Origin: Flavobacterium sp. ov086
GTDB taxonomy: Bacteria > Bacteroidota > Bacteroidia > Flavobacteriales > Flavobacteriaceae
NCBI RefSeq assembly: GCF_900187965.1
Contig: NZ_FZNL01000001.1
Coordinates: 372,001 to 436,000 of the forward strand
DNA length: 64,000 bases
Direction: 5' to 3'
The notes beneath the pieces are model-generated. The model had not been told where the DNA came from. It was given only the letters and a program-made list of their open reading frames with translations, and did no database searches. Positions within the stretch are counted from its first letter, which is position 1, and each line of letters opens with the position of its first letter. A program made the translations under genes and the position numbers. This document shows, in pieces, positions 17,039 to 25,529 of the stretch.

Positions 17039-18388
17039 CTAGTTTTTTGGCTCAATTGGCGCAGGGAACCATTTACCGTCCTGAACTATTTTTTTAGGAA
17101 TGTATGTGCGGAAATTGATAGAGAAACCTTTCCCGGCCGGCGTTGGAAGCCAGTTGCTTGCTATTGCTCCTTTAGGCAACGACGAACCAAGCCAAATACT
17201 TAAAGAACCATCAGCATTTTTCTTTAGTCCGGAAACATTATTTAGATTATAACGTTTCAATTTATTGTCAACCACTCTATAATCCGGCACACTATATACT
17301 GTTGTTGACCAGAACCCATCAACAGCAGTATCAGGCAGCGCCTCTTTTGGAAATTTTATTTCATATACTTTATCACCCGTCAAAGGCTGACCTTTACTAT
17401 CTATTAATCCAATAAAATAAACAGCTTCTTCTTTACGGTTTGCCCATAATCCTCCATAATTAATAATATCACGGGCTAGAATATCATCACCAAAATTACC
17501 GGCAACATAGGATACTGACCATCCTCCTTTTTGAGTTCCAAAACCTTTTGCTCCTGCCAAAAATGCCGGAATTGCTTTTGTTTTAATTATTTCATCAACA
17601 TGAGCTTTAGCTTTATCATCTGTTTTGCTATAGGCTTCAATAGCAAGTGCTTTATCCTGATACTCTTTTGCTTTTGGCATTACATCAGGGTAAGAAGCAA
17701 TCACTTCTGCTACATTGTTAAATATTTCTCCGCCAATTGGTGCTTTTGGAGTAAACTCAGGAATCGTTAAAGGTGGTGCTATTTTGATTCCATCAGGAAC
17801 TGTAAACGTAAATTGTCTTTGTAGTTTTTGTGCTATATCCGGAGTTCCTTTTAATTCTACACGGGCAAGCATTTTTGCTTTTTCTGATGGTAATTCGATT
17901 TTAACTGCATCAGCCGGAATTGTTGGATTTGTTCCTTTTAAAACTAAAGCAAATTTCCCGTAAGGTGTTTTAGGAAAATTACGATTGTTGATATTTACAA
18001 TTACTTCTCCCCAACCGTTCAATAATTCTGCGGTATAGTAACGTCCTTCTATTTTAGGAACATTCAAAATGACAGCATGAGTTGCATCTACCGCAATCCA
18101 GGCTTCAAGATAAGCAACATCAAGATTTGGATTTACAAATTGAGCTGTTCCAAGCGGATTGTATTTTATTTTGTTATACCCTACTTTCTCTACATTAATA
18201 TCATGGTTTTCCTGTTGAATTACCAAGTATCTTCCGTACAAATAAGTATAAGTATCTACAATATCCTGATCTGAAGGAACTGCACTATTACTCTCTGTAG
18301 TAGAAGTTGGAGTTGTCGATGTTGATGTTTCCTTTTTGCAACTTACAAATAGAAAGAGTGCCACTAAAATAAGAAATGATTTTTTCAT
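17039..18388 (-). CDS. DUF1254/DUF1214 lipoprotein (copy B)
   Basis: I place the start at the ATG 18386-18388. That gives the lipoprotein signal MKKSFLILVALFLFVSCKKE directly and removes an overlap with the upstream gene. The product has 449 residues: DUF1254 region about 35-170 (TYLYGRYLVIQQENHDI), and DUF1214 C-terminal (DGFWSTTVYSVPDYR, KNADGSLSIWLGSSLP, NWLPTPAG). A Ser/Thr-rich tether follows the lipid Cys. It is probably co-transcribed with copy A (28 bp) and with the upstream outer-membrane protein (29 bp). Confidence 0.87.
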   Translation of the reverse strand: MKKSFLILVALFLFVSCKKETSTSTTPTSTTESNSAVPSDQDIVDTYTYLYGRYLVIQQENHDINVEKVGYNKIKYNPLGTAQFVNPNLDVAYLEAWIAVDATHAVILNVPKIEGRYYTAELLNGWGEVIVNINNRNFPKTPYGKFALVLKGTNPTIPADAVKIELPSEKAKMLARVELKGTPDIAQKLQRQFTFTVPDGIKIAPPLTIPEFTPKAPIGGEIFNNVAEVIASYPDVMPKAKEYQDKALAIEAYSKTDDKAKAHVDEIIKTKAIPAFLAGAKGFGTQKGGWSVSYVAGNFGDDILARDIINYGGLWANRKEEAVYFIGLIDSKGQPLTGDKVYEIKFPKEALPDTAVDGFWSTTVYSVPDYRVVDNKLKRYNLNNVSGLKKNADGSLSIWLGSSLPKGAIASNWLPTPAGKGFSINFRTYIPKKIVQDGKWFPAPIEPKN

Positions 18389-18417
18389 AATATGGGAGTT
18401 AATTTTTAGTAATAATT

Positions 18418-19242
18418 TTATGAACCAGGAAATACAAAAGCGACAACGGCTCTCAATCCCCAATCTGGTCTTGATTCATGCGGACCAACAATTGGTATTA
18501 AGGGCTGAATGCTAAACTGTACAATCTGATCGCCAAATTTAGTAATGCCCCCAACAGATGGATTTAAAGAAATCATGGTTGTATTTGCTTCCCAATTTTG
18601 AGTGATTTCGGCATTTACACCTAAGCTTGCTCCGCTTTTATAACTATGTGAAAGAAATATTTGAGTATAAAAACTATTAACATCTGCACGTTCTTCTTTT
18701 CCGGCAACTGACCAAATTTGATTGGCAAGAAAACCTACCGAAAGTCCTTTTCCCTGATGCATAACTAAGACACTTGGCCCTATACCAAATTTCTCTGTTC
18801 CTAAAACTTTTTCCGTAGCGGTTGGTACTAAAAAGGCTGGTCCAAATCCGAAAATAAGTCCTTTTGTTTTAGGAGCAAAAAAAGCGGTTACTGTTGCATC
18901 ACTTAAACCAAACTCATGAGTGTTTTCTCCTGTAATATCTCTTTGATCGACAACCGGAAGAATATATCGTGTAATTAAATTTAAATTATCACTTAATTTA
19001 AAGGGAACAACTGGCTGAATATTTATAGTATACTTTGATCCGTTGAAAGGACCAATACCATAATTAAGATTGTTTTGCAAAGGCACACTAATTAAACTTG
19101 CTACCGGATTTGCCAGTTTGTCTGCCAACTCCTGAGCACTTGCTCCAGCCTTTTCTTCTTGTGCATAGCCTGCAAAATTTAAAAGAAAGCCAAATACAAT
19201 AAAAACATATTTAATTGAAATAGAACACATTGGTAGTTTCAT
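18418..19242 (-). CDS. Outer-membrane protein, transporter-like
   Basis: The start at 19242 (MKLPMCSISIKYVFIVFG) gives a proper signal peptide ending near GYAQ; the longer frame adds a charged non-signal extension. The mature protein of about 245 residues is strand-rich (YGIGPFNGSKYTINIQPVVP, FGLSDATVTAFFAP, LIPIVGPHESRPDWGLRAVV). It resembles the neuromedin-U/transporter outer-membrane family that is often encoded beside DUF1254 proteins. It ends in FPGS rather than an aromatic residue. It lies between the HAD gene and copy B in a compact run on the minus strand. Confidence 0.72.
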   Translation of the reverse strand: MKLPMCSISIKYVFIVFGFLLNFAGYAQEEKAGASAQELADKLANPVASLISVPLQNNLNYGIGPFNGSKYTINIQPVVPFKLSDNLNLITRYILPVVDQRDITGENTHEFGLSDATVTAFFAPKTKGLIFGFGPAFLVPTATEKVLGTEKFGIGPSVLVMHQGKGLSVGFLANQIWSVAGKEERADVNSFYTQIFLSHSYKSGASLGVNAEITQNWEANTTMISLNPSVGGITKFGDQIVQFSIQPLIPIVGPHESRPDWGLRAVVAFVFPGS

Positions 19243-19344
19243 AATTATTTTTCTTTTAAAGATTTTTAACCATTCTAAAATCAAAATGAAACAGGCTTCA
19301 AAACCTAAAAACTGTTTTCATTTTTTAACATTAACTAAACCAGA

Positions 19345-20361
19345 TTATTTGTCCGGGAATATTTTTTTCCAGTCATCTTTCATACTGATTACATGATATT
19401 TGTATTTGGCAGCGGTATTTAAGGATAAATTATCTTTTTCCTGATAATTATACTCTCTGATAGAATCGTTGTGATTTACTATCATTTGAAATGAAGGGTA
19501 TTTGCTTCCCTGAGAATATCTTAACATGGCAAGATCCCCGGCTCCACCTTCGTTTCCGCAGGCAAAAACAGGTCTTTGACCAATATGTAATTGTATGCCA
19601 ACAGGTTTACCTTCTTTATCATTAAAATGATCTAAAGCAGGTTCTCTTAAAATGGTATTTTTGGCATCATCAAATTGATACTTGAAAGAAGTTCCAACAA
19701 CTTGATCTTTTGGGATTCCGTAAAAATCAGCAGAAATCGCACGAACTAATTCAACAGTTCCGCCAGTTACAATAAAAGTTTTAAATCCGTTTGCACGTAA
19801 ATAATTCAAAAGCTCTAGTTGTGGCTGATATCTTACTTGTTTTAGAACAACATTTCTTCCGGGATATTGTGCTTCTGCAAAAAAATCTTTTGTCGCTGCT
19901 TCAAATTCATCTTCGGTCATACCTGTGTGAGTTGCTGCAACTAATTCAATAAGAGCTTTATCACCACCTTTTTCAAAAAAAGCCTTGTCTTTTTCAACAA
20001 CGGCTTTAAAAGGTTGCTTTTTGGCTAAGGCAGGATTTGCCTCTACCATTTTTTTAACTCTGTAAAAAGCAAATAATTCCTGAACATATGGTTTTTCAGC
20101 CCAAAGTGTTCCGTCATTATCAAAAGTGGCAATTCTGCTTTCAACAGGAATAAAATCCGGGCTTCCTTCTTTTGTTACTTTCGCAACATAATCTATAATA
20201 TCTTTTTTTAATGCGCCATCGTTCCAGCTTGGTAATGGATCTCTGCTTGTTGCAACTGCTGTTGTACTATCTTTAGGATCAGTTGTTGTAACAATATCTG
20301 ATTTTTTGCACGAGCCTAGCAATAATAAAAACAGGGACAACATATATATTTTTCTATACAT
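19345..20361 (-). CDS. HAD-superfamily phosphatase lipoprotein
   Basis: This 338-residue lipoprotein (LLLLGSCKKS, Cys at about 18) carries a HAD domain. Motif I is FDNDGTLWAEKP (about 64-75, with the two catalytic Asp in DND). Motif II is FIVTGGT (about 182), and the motif III/IV region includes GNEGGAGDLAMLRYS (about 270). It resembles serine-phosphatase-like HAD enzymes, but envelope localisation is unusual and suggests phosphoester hydrolysis in the periplasm. It is encoded between an arylsulfatase and a porin-like protein. A hairpin at 20386-20416 precedes it. Confidence 0.85.
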   Translation of the reverse strand: MYRKIYMLSLFLLLLGSCKKSDIVTTTDPKDSTTAVATSRDPLPSWNDGALKKDIIDYVAKVTKEGSPDFIPVESRIATFDNDGTLWAEKPYVQELFAFYRVKKMVEANPALAKKQPFKAVVEKDKAFFEKGGDKALIELVAATHTGMTEDEFEAATKDFFAEAQYPGRNVVLKQVRYQPQLELLNYLRANGFKTFIVTGGTVELVRAISADFYGIPKDQVVGTSFKYQFDDAKNTILREPALDHFNDKEGKPVGIQLHIGQRPVFACGNEGGAGDLAMLRYSQGSKYPSFQMIVNHNDSIREYNYQEKDNLSLNTAAKYKYHVISMKDDWKKIFPDK

Positions 20362-20385
20362 AATATTGATTTTTTAAATTATTGA

Positions 20386-20416
20386 AAAGCCCGAGTCATT
20401 TCTGACTCAAGCTTTA
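20386..20416 (-). terminator. Hairpin between sulfatase and HAD genes
   Basis: AAAGC..GAGTCA pairs with TGACTC..GCTTT around a 4-nt loop, 24 bp after the sulfatase stop. It could be a partial terminator that lowers downstream expression. Confidence 0.55.
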
Positions 20417-20439
20417 TTATTTCCTATTTATATTTTTTA

Positions 20440-22119
20440 TTATTTCTTTTTTGATGGTGCTTCATCCTCTTTTAGCTTAGGAAGAACATTCTTCTCAATA
20501 TATTTCTGTGCTTTAATATCTTTTATTGCCTCTTCCATAATAGTGTAAGCAGAGAAGCTTGGAGGAATTGATCTTGGAGGATAATCTTTAAATGTTTCTG
20601 CAAATACAACTACATCTTGTATTGCACCATACATCAGCTGAACGTGATTCAACTGCCAGTCCCAAAAAGTATTCGAAGTAATATCTGCTCTTTCAAAAGG
20701 ATCTTGGTATAAATTGAATATTTTTTGCAAGCGTAGTTTAGTAAAAGGTTCTGCCCATACTCCCATTGTACCTTCCAAACGTTGTTCTGCAAAAACATAT
20801 TTATAATCACCTTCTCTCAAACCAACTAATAATCCATCATCATCTGTATAGAAGAATTGATCTCTGGCGCTTTTTTGTGTTTTACCACGCAAAAAGTTAC
20901 TTTGATCATATCCATCTAAATGGACTTTATAATTTTTTCCATTGGCAGTATACCCTTTTAAAAGTTTATTCACTAAATCAGGTTCTCCTGCAATTGATGC
21001 TAAAGTTGGCATCCAGTCATTATGAGACATAATTTCAGTTGTTACTTGCCCTGGTTTAATTACTCCCGGCCAACGTACAATACAAGGTACACGGTATGCA
21101 CCTTCCCAGTTTGTATTTTTTTCTGAGCGATAAGGTGTCATTGCAGCATCAGGCCATGTATTCATGTGAGGTCCGTTGTCTGTAGAATAAACTACAATAG
21201 TATTATCAGCAATTCCAAGTTCATCTAATGCTTTTAAGATACTTCCTATCGTTTCATCATGTTCAATCATACCATCTATATATTCACTATCTCCATGAGT
21301 ATATTTTCCTCTATGTTCAGCTCTAACGTGTGTACGAAGATGCATACGTGTAGCATTGAACCAACAGAAAAATGGTTTTCCTGCTGCATTTTGTCTTTTG
21401 ATAAAATCAATAGCTGCTGCAGATGTTTCGTCGTCTACTGTTTCCATTCTTTTTTTAGTAAGTGGACCAGTATCTTCTATTCTTTGTTTTCCAACTCTTC
21501 CAAATCGAGGATCTGTGGTTGCATCATCAACATTTGTTGCAGTACATTTTAAAACACCTCTAGGTCCAAATTTTTTCAAATATTCGGGATCTTTAGGGTA
21601 ATCCGGCAATTCTGGCTCTTCTTCAGCATTTAAGTGATATAGATTCCCGAAAAATTCATCAAAACCATTTACTGTCGGTAAACTTTCGTTACGGTCACCA
21701 ACGTGATTTTTACCAAATTGTCCTGTTGTGTAACCCAAATTTTTCATGATACCACCAATAGAAGGATCTAATTGACTCATTCCCATTGGTGCTCCCGGGA
21801 AACCAACTTTTGTAAGACCTGTACGAAGCCCATGTTGTCCCGTTAATAAAGCAGCACGCCCGGCAGTACAGCTTTGTTCTCCATAATAATGTAAAAAACG
21901 TAATCCTTCATTTGCCAGACGATCAATATTAGGAGTAGTATACCCCATTACACCATCGCTATAAGCGCTTATATTAGTAGTACCAATATCATCTCCCCAA
22001 AGTATTAAAACATTTGGCTTTTTTTTATCCTGGGCTTCCAGTTGCATACTGGCAAAACCTACAAATGCAATTAGTATTATCGCATTCTTAAATCCACATC
22101 TAAATCTGATTTGTTTCAT
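20440..22119 (-). CDS. Secreted arylsulfatase
   Basis: I use the ATG at 22119 (MKQIRFRCGFKNAIILIAFV), which gives a signal peptide ending near LEAQ. The 559-residue protein is a type I sulfatase. The metal-binding start is PNVLILWGDDIG. The formylglycine motif CTAGRAALLTGQ (C-x-A-x-R) is present, and C-terminal metal residues lie in YSTDNGPHMN. It hydrolyses sulfate esters after Cys-to-formylglycine maturation by an anaerobic- or FGE-type enzyme encoded elsewhere. It is the first gene of the minus-strand run. Its upstream region has a promoter and two perfect palindromes. Confidence 0.93.
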   Translation of the reverse strand: MKQIRFRCGFKNAIILIAFVGFASMQLEAQDKKKPNVLILWGDDIGTTNISAYSDGVMGYTTPNIDRLANEGLRFLHYYGEQSCTAGRAALLTGQHGLRTGLTKVGFPGAPMGMSQLDPSIGGIMKNLGYTTGQFGKNHVGDRNESLPTVNGFDEFFGNLYHLNAEEEPELPDYPKDPEYLKKFGPRGVLKCTATNVDDATTDPRFGRVGKQRIEDTGPLTKKRMETVDDETSAAAIDFIKRQNAAGKPFFCWFNATRMHLRTHVRAEHRGKYTHGDSEYIDGMIEHDETIGSILKALDELGIADNTIVVYSTDNGPHMNTWPDAAMTPYRSEKNTNWEGAYRVPCIVRWPGVIKPGQVTTEIMSHNDWMPTLASIAGEPDLVNKLLKGYTANGKNYKVHLDGYDQSNFLRGKTQKSARDQFFYTDDDGLLVGLREGDYKYVFAEQRLEGTMGVWAEPFTKLRLQKIFNLYQDPFERADITSNTFWDWQLNHVQLMYGAIQDVVVFAETFKDYPPRSIPPSFSAYTIMEEAIKDIKAQKYIEKNVLPKLKEDEAPSKKK

Positions 22120-22299
22120 GGTGATAAAATTTGTTAATAATTCTTTTTTAAACAACAATTCTGCAAAACCAAAAATGGCCTACTTAAATTTTAGAAAAGA
22201 GAATTTATTTCAATTTTTAATGGAATGTTTCAATTTAAAACACCATTATTTGAGGGGGGATTTGAAACAGGAATTTTCTTAACTTTTTTTTAAGTTTCT

Positions 22300-22327
22300 C
22301 AAAATTAGATAATAAAAAAGTTAACAA
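22300..22327 (-). promoter_or_regulatory. Candidate promoter of sulfatase cluster
   Basis: Read on the minus strand: -33 TTG (22325-22327), 17 bp, -7 TAATTTTG (22300-22307), which matches TAnnTTTG. The leader to the sulfatase ATG would be about 170 nt. The palindromes lie just upstream, an activator-type position. Confidence 0.5.
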
Positions 22328-22350
22328 TCGTATTTATACGGCTTGACATG

Positions 22351-22423
22351 GTTTCATTTTATAAAATGAAACGTTAAAAACAGTTTTTTTTGCTTCATTG
22401 TGTTTCATTTTATAAAATGAAAC
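22351..22423. promoter_or_regulatory. Twin perfect palindromic operators
   Basis: Two identical 22-bp perfect palindromes lie at 22351-22372 and 22402-22423. The half-site GTTTCATTTTA is followed by its exact complement. They are 51 bp apart centre to centre, close to five helical turns. A dimeric regulator binding two sites on one DNA face is the natural reading. The cognate protein is not identified. Confidence 0.7.
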
Positions 22424-22673
22424 ATGCAAAAATCATTTAATAAGGAAGTTAGATTTTTCGTTTTAAGTCAGAAAAATTAAAAATGGGAGAGGTGAATTTT
22501 AGCAAAACTCTCGATGAGTGATCAAATTCTAAAAATGAATATTAAATATTAATAAAAAACAGCCTTCAAATTTTCATATAAATGAATTATAAAGTACTCA
22601 TATAAATTTTTATCTCAGATTTTTGCCAATTGAATAGAAATCAATTCTAAAAAAATGTGAATTTTTTGGGTAT

Positions 22674-22708
22674 AAAAAAACCACCAATTATAAATTGATG
22701 GTTTTTTG
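22674..22708 (-). terminator. pyk terminator
   Basis: AAAACCACCAATT pairs with AATTGATGGTTTT, with A and T runs flanking. It begins 22 bp after the pyk stop. Confidence 0.8.
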
Positions 22709-22729
22709 TATTGTGTATTTAAGAGAATA

Positions 22730-24160
22730 CTATTCTATTTCAGAAACTCTCATGGTATTAACCATTCCTTTATCTTTAATTGGCATTGCTGCAAGGTTGA
22801 TCAAATAATCTCCTTTTACAACAAATCCTTTTGCTCTTGCAATTTCGTTAACATCAGTTACTGTATCATCTGTACTTTCGTCTTTATCATAGAAGTATGA
22901 TTTTACTCCCCATAATAAATTCAATTGTGTTAAGATTCTTTTGTTTGAAGTAAATACTAAAATATGCGCAGATGGTCTCCAAGCCGAAATTTGAAAAGCT
23001 GTATAACCACTATTTGTCAAAGTACAAATTGCTTTAGCTTTAATTTCATTTGCTAATAAAGCAGCCTGGTGACAAACTGTTTTAGTAATAAAACGTTTTG
23101 TTTTAATTTGTGGAGTATTTTGTGGAACATGAATTAACTCAGAATCCTCAACAGCCTCACAAATTTGAGTCATTCTTTGAATTACCTGTACCGGATAATT
23201 TCCTGTAGCAGTTTCTCCAGACAACATTACAGCATCAGCTCCATCCATTACAGAGTTTGCAACGTCGTTTACTTCGGCTCTTGTTGGCGTTAAACTAGTA
23301 ATCATTGTCTCCATCATTTGTGTAGCAACAATAACAGGAATTCTAGCCGTTTTAGCTCTTCTGATCAAATCTTTTTGCACCAACGGTACTTCGTGAGCAG
23401 GAAGTTCAACTCCTAAATCTCCACGTGCAACCATTAGACCATCGCAATAAGCTATAATTTTATCAATGTTCTCCAGAGCTTCCGGCATTTCAATTTTAGC
23501 AACGATTGGAATTTTATATTCTGAATGTTTAGCGATCAATTCTTGTAGATCTTGTAAATCGCGTGGTGTTTTTACAAACGAAAGTGCGATCCAGTCTACT
23601 TTTTGCTCGATAGCAAAAATTGCATCTGCAATATCTTTTTCAGTTAAAGCCGGTAAAGAAATTTTAGTGTTTGGAAGATTAACTCCTTTTTTAGATTTTA
23701 ATTCTCCACCTTGAATTACTTTAGCAACAACTTCTGTTTTTTTATCTGTAGAAAGAATTTCAAAAATCAATTTACCATCATCAAGCAAAATACGCTCTCC
23801 CGGGTTAACATCATTTGGGAAATTTTGATACTTCATGAACACTTTTTGAGCCGTTCCTAAAATATCTTCTGCAGTTGTAAAAGTGATAGTATCACCATCA
23901 TGAACAACAGTTCCCTCCTCCATCACACCAACTCTAAGTTTTGGCCCCTGCAAATCTCCAAGGATTGCTGTTGTGTAACCAAACTCTTCGTTTAGACCTC
24001 TAATAATATTAATTTTATCCTTTACACCTTCATAATCTGCATGCGAAAAATTGACTCTAAACACATTAACACCTGCATCGATCATATCCTTGATAATCTC
24101 TCTCGTACTACATGCAGGCCCAAGTGTAGCAACAATTTTGGTTTTCTTGTTTGTTAACAT
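22730..24160 (-). CDS. pyk: Pyruvate kinase
   Basis: This enzyme converts phosphoenolpyruvate and ADP to pyruvate and ATP, the last step of glycolysis. Its 476 residues show the N-terminal TKIVATLGPACS, an active-site region with IPIVAKIEMPEALENID (Lys and Glu metal/substrate residues), MVARGDLGVELP (about 245), and ATQMMETMITS followed by PTRAEVNDVANSV (about 280-300). A complete C-terminal allosteric domain follows. It lies 5 bp downstream of the IPExxxVDY gene, so they are co-transcribed. Confidence 0.97.
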   Translation of the reverse strand: MLTNKKTKIVATLGPACSTREIIKDMIDAGVNVFRVNFSHADYEGVKDKINIIRGLNEEFGYTTAILGDLQGPKLRVGVMEEGTVVHDGDTITFTTAEDILGTAQKVFMKYQNFPNDVNPGERILLDDGKLIFEILSTDKKTEVVAKVIQGGELKSKKGVNLPNTKISLPALTEKDIADAIFAIEQKVDWIALSFVKTPRDLQDLQELIAKHSEYKIPIVAKIEMPEALENIDKIIAYCDGLMVARGDLGVELPAHEVPLVQKDLIRRAKTARIPVIVATQMMETMITSLTPTRAEVNDVANSVMDGADAVMLSGETATGNYPVQVIQRMTQICEAVEDSELIHVPQNTPQIKTKRFITKTVCHQAALLANEIKAKAICTLTNSGYTAFQISAWRPSAHILVFTSNKRILTQLNLLWGVKSYFYDKDESTDDTVTDVNEIARAKGFVVKGDYLINLAAMPIKDKGMVNTMRVSEIE

Positions 24161-24165
24161 TTTTT

Positions 24166-24654
24166 TTAAAAAATTAGATTGTTTTTTGATTTTATTTTGT
24201 TCGTATCTACAGCATATATAGCTGCAATACTCTCTATAGTATTTAATTGTTGTTGAATTTCTGAAAAATCAATAGTCTCTTCACTATTTTCTATTTTCAG
24301 GAAAAAATCTACTTTTTTGAATTCAGGAAGTAAATGAATTGTTGTGGAGACCTCACTTGTCTCATTGGAAAACAAATCTTGAAAATCATTCTTACTCACA
24401 GAAATGATTTCATTTTTATTCTGAATTAAATTCCATGAAATAGCTTTCTCGGAATCATAATAATAAAATCTCGAAAAATTTGCCTCGCCTTCTTTAGTTT
24501 GAGCATGGATCTCGTTTTTGCTCTTACTTAAGTTTATCGGAAGGTTTTTATTGATAAAATAAGCCAATCTATAATCTTCTAATGAAGTATGAATTGCCAT
24601 TAAATAATAATCAATTTCGTCAAATTCGTCTAAATCCAATCTATGAATAGCCAT
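24166..24654 (-). CDS. IPExxxVDY family protein
   Basis: This small cytoplasmic protein of unknown function is restricted to Bacteroidota. The motif appears as LPEFKKVDFFLKIE (about residues 108-121), here with Leu in place of Ile. I prefer the ATG at 24654 (MAIHRLDLDEFDEIDYYL), which starts with the conserved LDLDE segment; an upstream ATG at 24669 would add five residues. It lies between rnc and pyk in the conserved rnc - IPExxxVDY - pyk order. Confidence 0.88.
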   Translation of the reverse strand: MAIHRLDLDEFDEIDYYLMAIHTSLEDYRLAYFINKNLPINLSKSKNEIHAQTKEGEANFSRFYYYDSEKAISWNLIQNKNEIISVSKNDFQDLFSNETSEVSTTIHLLPEFKKVDFFLKIENSEETIDFSEIQQQLNTIESIAAIYAVDTNKIKSKNNLIF

Positions 24655-24779
24655 ATCATGAAAAATCAAGGTGTAAATATACTATTTCTATCGGAGCATC
24701 AATAGTTATGAGGTGTATGTTTTTGTTAATTTATAAACGAAAACGTTATAGCTTTAAGAAAGTTACGATAATTTTGTCG

Positions 24780-25520
24780 TTATTTCTTATCTATTTTTTC
24801 TTGAAATGCAAAATAAGCTCTTTGTGATGCTTTTTCTTCTGCCTTCTTTTTTGAAGTTGCTCGCGCTCTTGCGATTACTTTATCGTCTATACTTAATTTA
24901 ACTCCAAATAAGCGTTGACCATCAATACCATTATCTTCAAAAATGTCATAATGAAAGACTCTCTTCTCTTTCTGACACCATTCGATAACTAAACTTTTAT
25001 AACTAATTACTTTACCTTCAAGACGTGCAATATCAACATAAGGTGTGACAACTCTTTTTTGAATAAATCTCTCGCAAAATGAATATCCTTTATCAAGATA
25101 AATTGCACCTATAAGTGATTCAAAAATATTACCATGAATATTTTCTCCAAAATGCTGAATTGGCACTTTGCTTTCTACAAAACGAACCAGATTTAAATCT
25201 TTACCCAACTCATTTAAATGCTCGCGACTCACAATCTTTGACCTCATTTTGGTCAAATAACCTTCGTCGCCATTTGGTGCTTTGTTAAACAAATGTGCTG
25301 CTATAACGGCACTTAACATAGCATCTCCTAAAAACTCTAATCGTTCGTAATTTATTGGATGTCCTGCTTCGTCTAATTTATTTGAAGATCGGTGCGTAAA
25401 AGCTTTCTTATAAAAATCGATTGTTCCGGGCTCAAAACCAAGTATTTTCTGAATAGTGTCAAAAAAAATCCCGTCTTCTAGAGAACGGGATTTAGAAAAT
25501 ATTTTTTTGATAAAATTCAT
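24780..25520 (-). CDS. rnc: Ribonuclease III
   Basis: This dsRNA endonuclease acts in rRNA and mRNA processing. The 246-residue protein shows the RNase III signature YERLEFLGDAMLSAVIA (about 58-75, metal-binding Glu/Asp), the second catalytic segment IFESLIGAIYLDKG (about 130-145), and a C-terminal dsRNA-binding domain (about 170-240, GIDGQRLFGVKLSIDDK and RARATSKKKAEEKAS). It is 9 bp downstream of fabF on the same strand. Confidence 0.96.
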   Translation of the reverse strand: MNFIKKIFSKSRSLEDGIFFDTIQKILGFEPGTIDFYKKAFTHRSSNKLDEAGHPINYERLEFLGDAMLSAVIAAHLFNKAPNGDEGYLTKMRSKIVSREHLNELGKDLNLVRFVESKVPIQHFGENIHGNIFESLIGAIYLDKGYSFCERFIQKRVVTPYVDIARLEGKVISYKSLVIEWCQKEKRVFHYDIFEDNGIDGQRLFGVKLSIDDKVIARARATSKKKAEEKASQRAYFAFQEKIDKK

Positions 25521-25529
25521 ATACAGAAA

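Larger units (their letters stand above)
22120..22729. other. Long regulatory intergenic region upstream of sulfatase
   Basis: No gene is visible. The region holds, on the minus strand, a leader, a candidate promoter (22300-22327), two palindromes (22351-22372, 22402-22423), a weaker related site (22227-22241) and a half site TTTGAAAC (22261-22268). The pyk terminator is at the far end. Confidence 0.6.

Noticed and set aside
21259..21601. Cys/Ser-rich plus-strand ORFs opposite the sulfatase
   Set aside because: Composition is the complement of the sulfatase coding strand; no independent support.
22160..22200. Possible sigma54 (-24/-12) promoter on the minus strand before the sulfatase
   Set aside because: GG and GC elements are present, but the spacing is 14 nt rather than the required 10.
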